37,299 nt of DNA from the NCBI GenBank assembly GCA_016290215.1, contig JAEETH010000032.1, forward strand, positions 1 through 37,299. The letters are read 5' to 3'. This stretch comes from Bacteroidales bacterium (GTDB taxonomy: Bacteria > Bacteroidota > Bacteroidia > Bacteroidales > F082). Position 1 is the first letter of the stretch. The number at the start of each line of letters is the position of its first letter. Below are positions 15,083 to 22,435 of the stretch, piece by piece. A model generated the notes under the pieces. The model was not told where the DNA came from. It worked only from the letters and a program-made list of their open reading frames with translations, and made no database searches. The position numbers were made by a program, and so were the translations under genes.

Positions 15083-15090
15083 CAAAGGTA
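15083..15090 (-). promoter_or_regulatory. -7 box of the HTH_42 glycosylase operon
   Basis: The minus-strand sequence TACCTTTG fits TAnnTTTG and lies 21 nt upstream of the start at 15061. It faces away from the glutaminyl cyclase promoter at 15111-15118. Confidence 0.55.
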
Positions 15091-15110
15091 CATATAAAAT
15101 GGAAAAATCG

Positions 15111-15118
15111 TATTTTTG
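15111..15118 (+). promoter_or_regulatory. -7 box of the glutaminyl cyclase gene
   Basis: TATTTTTG lies 19 nt upstream of the ATG at 15138. No clear -33 TTG is visible. The divergent -7 box at 15083-15090 is only about 20 nt away, so the two promoters may interfere. Confidence 0.55.
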
Positions 15119-15137
15119 CAGCCTAATATCAACGAAA

Positions 15138-16145
15138 ATGAAGAAAATTCTCATCACCATAATGGCAGTGCTACTTTTGGCCTCGTGCGGCGACAAGCAA
15201 CCCAAAGGAACCGCCGACCCCACCGAAAAACCCAAGAAAACGGTTGCTGTTCCTGCTTTTAATGCCGATTCAGCTTACCATTTTGTGGCTAAGCAGACCA
15301 GCTTCGGACCGCGTGTGCCAGCGACCCAAGCCCATGCCGATTGTGCCGATTGGCTCACGACCAAGTTGAATGAGTTTGCCGACACGGTCATCGTTCAGGA
15401 TTTCCGCACCAAGCTTTTCAACGGAATGGGCATCGATGGGAAAAATATCATGGCGGTGTTTCATCCCGAAGCCAAGAAGCGTATTGTGCTTTGCGCGCAT
15501 TGGGATTCACGCCCTTTCGCCGACCATGATGCCGACAAAGCCAACTCGCATAAAGCCATCGACGGCGCCAATGATGGTGCCAGTGGCGTAGGTGTCCTTT
15601 TGGAATGTGCCCGACTTTTCAAGGCTCAGCCGTTGCCCGAAAAATTGGGCATCGACATCGTTCTCTTCGACCTTGAGGATTATGGCCCACACCAGGACGA
15701 AGCTGAAAAGTATTATGATGATAGGGTCAACTACTGGGCATTAGGTTCGCAGTATTGGTCGAAAATGCCCCATGTGTACGGCTACAAAGCCTATTACGGC
15801 ATTCTCCTTGACATGGTTGGTGGTGCAAATCCCAACTTCCCCAAGGAATATTACTCTCAAGGTTATGCCGCTTGGGTAAGCAACAAGGTGTGGCGCAAGG
15901 CTGCCGACTTGGGCTACAGGCCGTATTTCACCAATGAATTGGGAACGATGATCAGTGATGACCACATCCCGATGAACCAAATCGCTGGCATCCCGACCAT
16001 CGACATCATCGACCTGCACCCCGAAAGCAGCAACGAATGTTTCCCCGAGGTGTGGCACACCTTGAACGACAACCTTGAAAACATCGACAAGACCACGCTC
16101 GGCATGGTAGGCGACGTGCTGCTGCATGTTGTTTATGAAGAATGA
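15138..16145 (+). CDS. lipoprotein glutaminyl-peptide cyclotransferase (M28 fold)
   Basis: A 335-aa protein. I chose the ATG at 15138 because it directly gives a lipoprotein signal peptide with Cys17 in LLASCGDK, and the -7 box is just upstream. The rest has the M28 zinc-peptidase fold: CAHWDSRPFADHD (119-131), IDGANDGASGV (zinc Asp146), LFDLEDYG (Glu180/Asp181) and SDDHIPMNQIAGIPTIDII (His276). The HWDSRPFADHD, GANDGAS and DDHIP blocks match the bacterial glutaminyl cyclases of Porphyromonas and relatives rather than aminopeptidases. The enzyme turns N-terminal Gln of exported proteins into pyroglutamate in the periplasm. Several exported proteins in this window are predicted to begin with Gln. 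It ends in a bidirectional terminator shared with the convergent DUF4476 gene. Confidence 0.85.
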   Translation: MKKILITIMAVLLLASCGDKQPKGTADPTEKPKKTVAVPAFNADSAYHFVAKQTSFGPRVPATQAHADCADWLTTKLNEFADTVIVQDFRTKLFNGMGIDGKNIMAVFHPEAKKRIVLCAHWDSRPFADHDADKANSHKAIDGANDGASGVGVLLECARLFKAQPLPEKLGIDIVLFDLEDYGPHQDEAEKYYDDRVNYWALGSQYWSKMPHVYGYKAYYGILLDMVGGANPNFPKEYYSQGYAAWVSNKVWRKAADLGYRPYFTNELGTMISDDHIPMNQIAGIPTIDIIDLHPESSNECFPEVWHTLNDNLENIDKTTLGMVGDVLLHVVYEE

Positions 16146-16174
16146 GAAAAGACCGCAAATGCGGTCTTTTCTCA
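16143..16174. terminator. bidirectional terminator between convergent genes
   Basis: TGAGAAAAGACCGCA (16143-16157) and TGCGGTCTTTTCTCA (16160-16174) form a perfect 15-bp stem with a 2-nt loop. A/T-rich arms provide a U-run for both strands. It contains the stop codons of both the glutaminyl cyclase gene and the DUF4476 gene. Confidence 0.85.
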
Positions 16175-16915
16175 TAAGCCTTGGATATATTCGTTCAGCT
16201 CTCGTTTCGAAGAATCGTAGGTGAGCACTTCGTTTAACAAGTAGTATTTATTCTTTTCCGTGCAATAGGGGTAAGCGAACTTGGCAAACTCTAACTTATT
16301 GCTTTCGAAGGAGAACAGCTTGCAGATGTTGGCGATTTGGCTCGCTGTCATTGGATTGTTGGAAATGACTTGTTTCGCCACCGTCAGTTTAGTGTCATCA
16401 AACGACTCATTTGAAATCATGCGTACCACCTCGTTATAGTCTTCGGGATTCATACCCTGTGGCATAGGAGGAAGTGGAGGAACAGGCGGTGTGGGCATAA
16501 TGTTCTGGTTTCCTTGTGGCATAGGTGGCACATGGGGTAACAACAAATCCATAGTCAGTTCGGGACGGATATGTGCTTGTGTGAAGTCTAAACCGAACAA
16601 GCCATCGTATTGTGCGATGTTGAGGCTTTGCGAACGTGACATGTCGACATACTGGCCAACGCAGTTGTGAAACCTGTTGTCGAGTTCTACTCGAATGTGG
16701 AAGTCTTCGGGCCAAAAGTTTCTGACGCAAATGGAATGGACAGGATTCTCGTTTTGTAAAACGTCGTCGACAAAAAGCCAAAAGCCTTGATGGTTGGTGG
16801 AAATGACGGTCAATGTGGTGGATTGTCCTTGATGTTCAAAGTGATGCGACCGTAACTGTGCCATGGCAGGCATGGTGAACAAAAGAATGAACGCAAAAAA
16901 TAAGTGTTTTTTCAT
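16172..16915 (-). CDS. exported DUF4476 protein with proline-rich linker
   Basis: A 247-aa protein. The signal peptide at residues 1-19 ends PAMA and is followed by Gln20, a predicted glutaminyl cyclase substrate. Residues 20-127 are a beta-rich domain of unknown type. A Pro/Met-rich linker (PPMPQG... PPVPPLPP) spans about 128-155. Residues 156-245 match DUF4476: VVRMISNESFDDTKLTVAKQ, then SFESNKLEFAKFAYPYC. This family occurs almost only in exported Bacteroidota proteins; its function is unknown. No clear -7 box is visible upstream, but the palindrome at 16944-16971 separates it from the T9SS protein gene before it. Confidence 0.75.
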   Translation of the reverse strand: MKKHLFFAFILLFTMPAMAQLRSHHFEHQGQSTTLTVISTNHQGFWLFVDDVLQNENPVHSICVRNFWPEDFHIRVELDNRFHNCVGQYVDMSRSQSLNIAQYDGLFGLDFTQAHIRPELTMDLLLPHVPPMPQGNQNIMPTPPVPPLPPMPQGMNPEDYNEVVRMISNESFDDTKLTVAKQVISNNPMTASQIANICKLFSFESNKLEFAKFAYPYCTEKNKYYLLNEVLTYDSSKRELNEYIQGL

Positions 16916-16943
16916 ACGGATATGGTTTTAAATTGTTTCGATA

Positions 16944-16971
16944 GTAGAGACGGCACATGCACCGTCTCTAC
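16944..16971. repeat. intergenic palindromic repeat, second copy
   Basis: GTAGAGACGG (16944-16953) and CCGTCTCTAC (16962-16971) are perfect 10-bp arms around an 8-nt loop. It is the same family as the copy at 14305-14332. It lies between the first PNGase-like gene and the DUF4476 gene and may act as a transcript end or mRNA-stabilising hairpin. Confidence 0.65.
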
Positions 16972-16989
16972 AATGAAACCTTACAATAA

Positions 16990-19587
16990 TCATTCCACGA
17001 TGACTTTCTTGGTCACTACTTTTCCGCCGATAATGTTGACGAAATAGAGACCAGGTGCCCAGCCGCTGACGTCGATGGTGGCTTGCTTGTCCATCACGAA
17101 GCCGCGCACTTCTTGGCCTTGGGCGTTCAAGATATGGACGCAGAGTTTGCCCATTTCGTAATCCGTGGCGATGGTCATCTGATGCTTCACTGGGTTGGGC
17201 GAAATGCTCACCGTGAACGGGTCTTTCTCGAAGTCGGGATATTCCTTGACATCAACTAATACACCGTCGTTGTTGGAACGGCTTACCACCATGCCTGAGA
17301 CCCTCAGCAGCGGATTGCTGGGATTCGAGCATTGGATGCACGAGTTTTGTCCGCTGACACAGTCAGGGTAGTTGGGATGGCATTGGTCAAGATAAGAGGG
17401 GTCAAATTGATAGAAGAGGTGGGCGCCTCCGTCGGGCAGGTATTCGTTCATGTCATAGTCCCACACCATGCCCATGCTGCCTGGGCACCAACCGCTGCGG
17501 GAGTAGGTCCAAGTGCCAGGTTGGTCATTACACCCTGACGGATTGGGGCTGCAAGAACGCCAGAGGTGCTGGTCATATTTAGGCTGTCCGTTCACGAAAA
17601 TGTGGTGCGTGGCCTCATAGAACTCGGCTGCGTTGCCCGTGTTGTAAGCACCACCGCTTGTGTTGCTCCAATTGTGTCCGGTGGTGATGATTTTCAGGTG
17701 CGCTTCCTCGGTGTTTTCGGCAAAGTCGAAGTCCATCTCGGGCACAGGTTGTTGGTTGGCATAGTCGCCGAAGTCGTAGGTACCAAACCAGATGGGTTGC
17801 ACGTCACTGTAAAGGTAGTCGGGTGTGCCTTTCTGCATGTTGAAGGTCAGGATAGGGCTGAAACTCCAGCTCTGCCAGATTTCGTAATACACCTCAAATT
17901 CTACCAAGCCTTGAAGGATGGAGGTGTAGTCGGTGACATCGATATTGTCGTCGCACTCTATTCCGAAGGGTGAGCAGTAGCGGAACAACTCAACCCACTC
18001 TCCACGATGGTTTTTCACACGCACATAACCGATATGGTCGTAAGGGTCGCAGTTGCCATTCACGCAGCGGTGGTCATAGTGGGCATTAATCGAGGCAAAA
18101 GCACCTACATGTGAAGGCAGGGCATATTCGCCAAGGGCGGTTTGGCCAGAGGAAGTCACCACCAAGTCGCCATTCATAGCCACAGCATCCACATTGTTGA
18201 AGTCATTGGTCACTGTGAAGTGGTTGCTGACCGAGGTGGTCTTGCCTCCCGATTGGGTGATGGTGGCGGTCAGGTCAAAGTCGCCAAAGGCGGTTGGCTC
18301 CCATGATGCGTACCAATAGCCGTTTTCCGGATTGTCGGGATAGGCGGTCTGCAATGATACGGTTTGCCCGCCGATGGTGCACGACACATTCTCAAACTTG
18401 ATGACATTGCCGTGTTCGACGTAGGCACTCAATACCAACATCATGGGTTTGAGTTCAGGCATATAGACGTTGAGGCCGTCGTAGGGTCTGCGGATGGTGA
18501 TTTCTGGAGTGAAATTGTCGGGATTGACCACCTCAAAGGTACGGTTCACGGCGGGAGCGGCTTGCCATTGCGTGCCATCGCCGGCTTGTGTGGCGCGCAC
18601 TTTCACAATGCCTTCCTCGCCAGTCATAGTGACAGTGTTGCCCTCCAAAGTGGCTGGGCCTTCCATGATTTCAAAAGTGACGGGCAACCCCGAAGTGGCC
18701 GTGGCATTGAGCGTGAACGGCTCGTCAAATACGAGCTTGTCAGGGATGGCTTCAAACTCGATGAACTGCGACGCTAATCCTGCGGGCGTGTGACGCACCA
18801 CCACGTTGTCGAAGCCGCCATGCGAGCTGCTGAGGAAGAACACGCCGTCCCATGCAGCGGGGTCGAAGCGGTTGCCACTGCCAGGAGTGAGGCCTGCATT
18901 GATGCCTTGTACCTCGGGAATGGGTTCAAATTCTCCCGTGCAGCCATGGTCGGCGAAAAGGGTGACGGAGCCTTGGCCATCGTTGGCTTCAAGGTCAATC
19001 ATGATTTTCCAACGCGTCCATCCCGTTTCGGGCGATTCGTAGTCGAACGAGGCTGCGATTTCGTTGTTGGGCAGCACGATGCCTGTGACAAACGAAGGTC
19101 GTGGGTCGACGCCGGTCGTGACGAAGTAAATGCCGCCATCTTGGGTGGGTAGGGCAGGGTTGGGGTGAGTGGCTTCATAACTCATCGGGGGCAGCACGGT
19201 GCCGTCGCCGTTGGCATCATAGCCAATGCCGAAGCAGGTGCCCCACCAATTGCGCATCATGTCGATTTCTACCTCGATGATGCCGCCCGTTGAGAAGTCG
19301 AACTCGAAGTTTGGCGTTGTTTTATGGGTGGCCACTTCGCCGTAGTTGGTGTTGGCATTGTCGAAGAAGGCTCCCATGGTCTCATCGGGCGTAGTGGAGC
19401 CAAACGAGCTAATGTATTCGGTCTTCAGCACGCCGCCACCCGCACTGTGGGCGCGCGCCACCCAACCACCTTGGCCGTTCAAGGGCGCGTTTTCGGTGTA
19501 GCTGTTAAAGTCGTCGGAGGCAACGGTTTGTGCAGTTGCTCCTAAGGCAAAAGCCATTAATGCTAAGAGTAGTGATAATCTTTTCAT
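16990..19587 (-). CDS. T9SS-exported PNGase F-like protein, paralogue A
   Basis: An 865-aa protein. I chose the ATG at 19587 (MKRLSLLLALM), since it directly begins the signal peptide ending GATA before Gln20. Residues about 21-270 are a jelly-roll-like region with an acidic DANGDGT loop. About 275-460 are Ig-like (TSGLPVTFEIMEGPATLEGN, ITIRRPYDG). About 465-735 align with PNGase F: CDPYDHIGYVRVKN, GEWVELFRY, GTPDY, NAAEFYEATHHI and SRSGWCPGSMG. By alignment Asp517, Glu569 and Glu655 correspond to PNGase F Asp60, Glu118 and Glu206, so all catalytic residues are kept. PNGase F releases whole N-glycans from Asn. A Cys-rich stretch (736-753) follows. Residues 790-865 are a type A sorting domain, so the enzyme is expected on the cell surface. 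The substrate is unknown. Confidence 0.8.
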   Translation of the reverse strand: MKRLSLLLALMAFALGATAQTVASDDFNSYTENAPLNGQGGWVARAHSAGGGVLKTEYISSFGSTTPDETMGAFFDNANTNYGEVATHKTTPNFEFDFSTGGIIEVEIDMMRNWWGTCFGIGYDANGDGTVLPPMSYEATHPNPALPTQDGGIYFVTTGVDPRPSFVTGIVLPNNEIAASFDYESPETGWTRWKIMIDLEANDGQGSVTLFADHGCTGEFEPIPEVQGINAGLTPGSGNRFDPAAWDGVFFLSSSHGGFDNVVVRHTPAGLASQFIEFEAIPDKLVFDEPFTLNATATSGLPVTFEIMEGPATLEGNTVTMTGEEGIVKVRATQAGDGTQWQAAPAVNRTFEVVNPDNFTPEITIRRPYDGLNVYMPELKPMMLVLSAYVEHGNVIKFENVSCTIGGQTVSLQTAYPDNPENGYWYASWEPTAFGDFDLTATITQSGGKTTSVSNHFTVTNDFNNVDAVAMNGDLVVTSSGQTALGEYALPSHVGAFASINAHYDHRCVNGNCDPYDHIGYVRVKNHRGEWVELFRYCSPFGIECDDNIDVTDYTSILQGLVEFEVYYEIWQSWSFSPILTFNMQKGTPDYLYSDVQPIWFGTYDFGDYANQQPVPEMDFDFAENTEEAHLKIITTGHNWSNTSGGAYNTGNAAEFYEATHHIFVNGQPKYDQHLWRSCSPNPSGCNDQPGTWTYSRSGWCPGSMGMVWDYDMNEYLPDGGAHLFYQFDPSYLDQCHPNYPDCVSGQNSCIQCSNPSNPLLRVSGMVVSRSNNDGVLVDVKEYPDFEKDPFTVSISPNPVKHQMTIATDYEMGKLCVHILNAQGQEVRGFVMDKQATIDVSGWAPGLYFVNIIGGKVVTKKVIVE

Positions 19588-19611
19588 GGTAAATGGATGA
19601 ATTAGTTTGGG

Positions 19612-19642
19612 CAAAAGTAGTCATTTTGCTCAAATTGCACAA
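19612..19642 (-). promoter_or_regulatory. promoter of PNGase-like gene A
   Basis: On the minus strand TACTTTTG (19612-19619) is preceded by TTG (19640-19642) at 20 nt. This is the normal -33/-7 layout, 25 nt upstream of the start codon. Confidence 0.6.
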
Positions 19643-19654
19643 TTTTGGGCAAAT

Positions 19655-19687
19655 AAAAAATGCCGTCAACGCATTGACGGCATTTTT
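19655..19687. terminator. terminator of PNGase-like gene B
   Basis: AAAAAATGCCGTCAA (19655-19669) and TTGACGGCATTTTT (19674-19687) form a stem of about 14 bp over a 4-nt loop, with A/T tracts on both sides. It lies 21 nt past the stop of paralogue B and just upstream of the promoter of A, so the two genes appear to be separate transcripts. Confidence 0.85.
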
Positions 19688-19707
19688 GTTGAGTTGATGT
19701 CGGTTTA

Positions 19708-22362
19708 TTATTCAATGACCACTTTCTTGGTCACGACCTTTCCGCCAACGATGTTGACGAAATACACGCCAGCCGGCAGGTCGCTGACATCGATGGTGGC
19801 TTTGCTATCCATGCTGAAGCTACGCACCTCGACGCCATTGGCGTTCAGGATATGGACACCCATGCGGCCTAATTCGTAGTCTGTCGTGATGGTCATCTGG
19901 TTCTTCACGGGGTTGGGAGTGATGGCTACCTTGAATGGATCCTTGTCCACATCGAAATACTCAGGCGTGTCAAGCAGGATATCGGTGTGGTGGCTGTAAG
20001 TCACTAACTTGCCAGAAACCTTGATGTAGGGGTTTTGGGAATCTTGGCAGTTGGGGCAGTTGTTTTGTCCGTTGACGCAGTCGGGGTAGTTGGGATGGCA
20101 TTGGTCAATGTAGTCGGGGGCAAATTCGTAGGTCAGTTCTGCACCGCCGTTGTCGAGGTAGTCATCGAGGCTGTAGCGCCACACCAAACCTATGCTGCCT
20201 GGGCACCAGCCACTACGGTTGTAGGTCCAAGTGCCAGGTTGGTTGTTACACCCGGCTGGGTTGGGGTTACAAGTACGCCAGAGATGTTGTGTGTACGTTG
20301 TTGCACCATTAATTTTAATATTGTGCGTGGCATCGTAGAACTCGGCAGCGTTGCCTGTATTGTAGTTGCCGTTGGAGCCGCTACTCCAGTTGTGGCCTGT
20401 CGAGACGAGGCGCAGTTCAGCTTTTTCAACGCAGGGGTCAAATTCGACATTGCGGGTGGGCACGGAGAGCTGGTTGGCATAGTCGCCGAAGCTGTAGTTG
20501 CCAAACCACAATTCGTTCATGTCGACGTAAGGATAGTCAGGTGTGCCTTTGCTGTATTCGAAGAGGATGGTGGGGTTGTAGCCACTGCCGTCCCAAACAT
20601 CGAAGTGCACCTCAAATTCAACGAGGCCTTGCAGCAGGCTGGTGAAGTCGCTGACGTCGAGGTCGTCTTCGCACTGTATGCCAAACGGAGTAACATAGCG
20701 GAAGAGTTCCACCCATTCGCCACGGTAGTTCTTGATGCGGCAATAACCCACACGGTCGTATGGGTCGCAGTCGCCGTTCACGCAGTTGTGGTCATAGTGC
20801 ATGTTGATGGCGTTGAAGGCATTGACATGGGAGGGGAAGATATAGTCGGCATAGTTGGTCGCGTTGGAGCTCGATACCACCAAGTCACCATTGCAGGCGG
20901 TCACCACCATGTCGTTGTAGGTGGTGGTCACCTCGAAGGTGTTGGAGGCCGAAGTGGTCTTGCCACCAGTTTGCTTGATGTAGACCGTCATGTTGTAGGT
21001 GCCTTCGCCAGAGGGTGTCCATGAGGTGTACCAATAGCCGTTTTCGGGGTTGTCGGGATGTTCGGTCCTCAAGGTCAGTTCTTGTCCGTCAACAGCGCAT
21101 TTCACTTCTTCGAATTTGAGGACATCGGGATGGTCGATGTAGGCGCTCAACACAATCATGATGGGGTTCTCGAAATCAGGCATGTAGACCTTGGTGCCAT
21201 CATAGGGACGACGGATGGTGATTTCAGGAGCATAGTTTTCAGGGTCAACGACATAGAATGTACGTGTCACCGTGGGTGCGGCCTGCCATTGCTCGCTGTC
21301 GCCAGCTTGTAAGGCACTCACTTTCACTTCGCCTTCTTCGCCCGTAAGCGTGAGGATGCTGCCTTCCACCGTGGCGGGGCCTTCGACAACCTCAAAGGTC
21401 ACAGGAAGACCTGAGGTGGCAACGGCATTCAGTGTGATGGGGGCAGCATAAACGAGTTGGTCGGTGATGGCTTCAAAGTCGATGAACTGGGCTTCCATGC
21501 CGCCAGGGGTGTGGCGGACGGTGAAGTTGTCGAAGCCGCCCCAACCGCTGTTGAGCATGAAGATTTTATCCCACATGGCAGGGTCGAATTTGTCGCCTGA
21601 GCCAGGGGTGAGGCCCATGTTGATGCCTTGGCAATCGGGCACGGGTTCAAATTCGCCGTGCAGCACGTCGCGCTTCATATATAAGGTGACGGCACCTGCG
21701 CCATTGTTGGCATCGAGGTCCATGGAGATTTTCCAACGGTACCATTGGTGTGATGGGTCAAATTCAATGTCGCTGGCCAATTTGTTGTTAGGCAACACGA
21801 CACCGTTGAAGAAACGCGGGTCAGTGCCCGTGTTGGTAGTCAACATGTAGACACCGCCGTCGAGCTTGGTGCTCGTGGAATCGGGGTTGATAGGCTCATA
21901 GTTGCCCTTAATGGGAGGCAGCACAAAGCCGTCGCCATCACCGTCGTAACCGATACCGAAGAGGTCGCCCCAGTGTTCGCGCCACATGTCGCATTCGATT
22001 TCGAGGATGCCACCCGTCGAGAAGTCGAAGCCGAATTCGTCGATGTTACGAGTGGCGATGTCGCCGTAGCTGGTGCCTGAGCAGGTCGAGAACACACCGA
22101 TGGTTTCGTCGGGTGTAGGCATTTGGGGTTGAGAGCCCCACCAGTAGGCAAGATAGCCGGTGTACATATACCTGTTACCGTTACCGGCGCTATGCACCTT
22201 GGTTCTCCAGCCACTTTGACCGTTGAGCGGGGGACGATTTAGAGGGTTTGAGTCTCCGTCGTCGGTGTAGGCACAGTCGTTGAAGTCGAAGGTGACTTCG
22301 ATTTGGGCAGTAAGCCCGATGGCGAAAGCCATCATCGCAATGAGTAGAAATACTTTTTTCAT
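19708..22362 (-). CDS. T9SS-exported PNGase F-like protein, paralogue B
   Basis: An 884-aa protein with the same layout as paralogue A. A signal peptide ends GLTA before Gln20. The N-terminal region includes the acidic loop DGDGDGF. The Ig-like region contains RRPYDGTKVYMP. The PNGase F-like domain spans about 485-755, followed by a Cys-rich stretch CHPNYPDCVNGQNNCPNC, and a sorting domain covers about 810-884. Asp536 and Glu674 match PNGase F Asp60 and Glu206. The Glu118 position is Asp588 (VEFEVHFDVW), unlike A and C, a conservative change that could alter activity or specificity. The gene has its own promoter and terminator. It is the middle member of the tandem trio. Confidence 0.8.
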   Translation of the reverse strand: MKKVFLLIAMMAFAIGLTAQIEVTFDFNDCAYTDDGDSNPLNRPPLNGQSGWRTKVHSAGNGNRYMYTGYLAYWWGSQPQMPTPDETIGVFSTCSGTSYGDIATRNIDEFGFDFSTGGILEIECDMWREHWGDLFGIGYDGDGDGFVLPPIKGNYEPINPDSTSTKLDGGVYMLTTNTGTDPRFFNGVVLPNNKLASDIEFDPSHQWYRWKISMDLDANNGAGAVTLYMKRDVLHGEFEPVPDCQGINMGLTPGSGDKFDPAMWDKIFMLNSGWGGFDNFTVRHTPGGMEAQFIDFEAITDQLVYAAPITLNAVATSGLPVTFEVVEGPATVEGSILTLTGEEGEVKVSALQAGDSEQWQAAPTVTRTFYVVDPENYAPEITIRRPYDGTKVYMPDFENPIMIVLSAYIDHPDVLKFEEVKCAVDGQELTLRTEHPDNPENGYWYTSWTPSGEGTYNMTVYIKQTGGKTTSASNTFEVTTTYNDMVVTACNGDLVVSSSNATNYADYIFPSHVNAFNAINMHYDHNCVNGDCDPYDRVGYCRIKNYRGEWVELFRYVTPFGIQCEDDLDVSDFTSLLQGLVEFEVHFDVWDGSGYNPTILFEYSKGTPDYPYVDMNELWFGNYSFGDYANQLSVPTRNVEFDPCVEKAELRLVSTGHNWSSGSNGNYNTGNAAEFYDATHNIKINGATTYTQHLWRTCNPNPAGCNNQPGTWTYNRSGWCPGSIGLVWRYSLDDYLDNGGAELTYEFAPDYIDQCHPNYPDCVNGQNNCPNCQDSQNPYIKVSGKLVTYSHHTDILLDTPEYFDVDKDPFKVAITPNPVKNQMTITTDYELGRMGVHILNANGVEVRSFSMDSKATIDVSDLPAGVYFVNIVGGKVVTKKVVIE

Positions 22363-22387
22363 AAGGTTTTGAATTAGTTTGAAAAGG

Positions 22388-22419
22388 CAAAAATAGATAC
22401 TTTGATTGAATCAATGCAA
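22388..22419 (-). promoter_or_regulatory. promoter of PNGase-like gene B
   Basis: The minus-strand TATTTTTG (22388-22395) has TTG (22417-22419) 21 nt upstream. The start codon is 26 nt downstream of the -7 box. Confidence 0.6.
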
Positions 22420-22435
22420 TTTTTTGTGATGAATG

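Noticed and set aside
20035-21024. Long plus-strand open frame (329 codons) inside PNGase-like gene B
   Set aside because: It is valine-rich low-complexity translation antisense to a well-supported gene, and similar frames occur opposite paralogues A and C because of shared codon bias.
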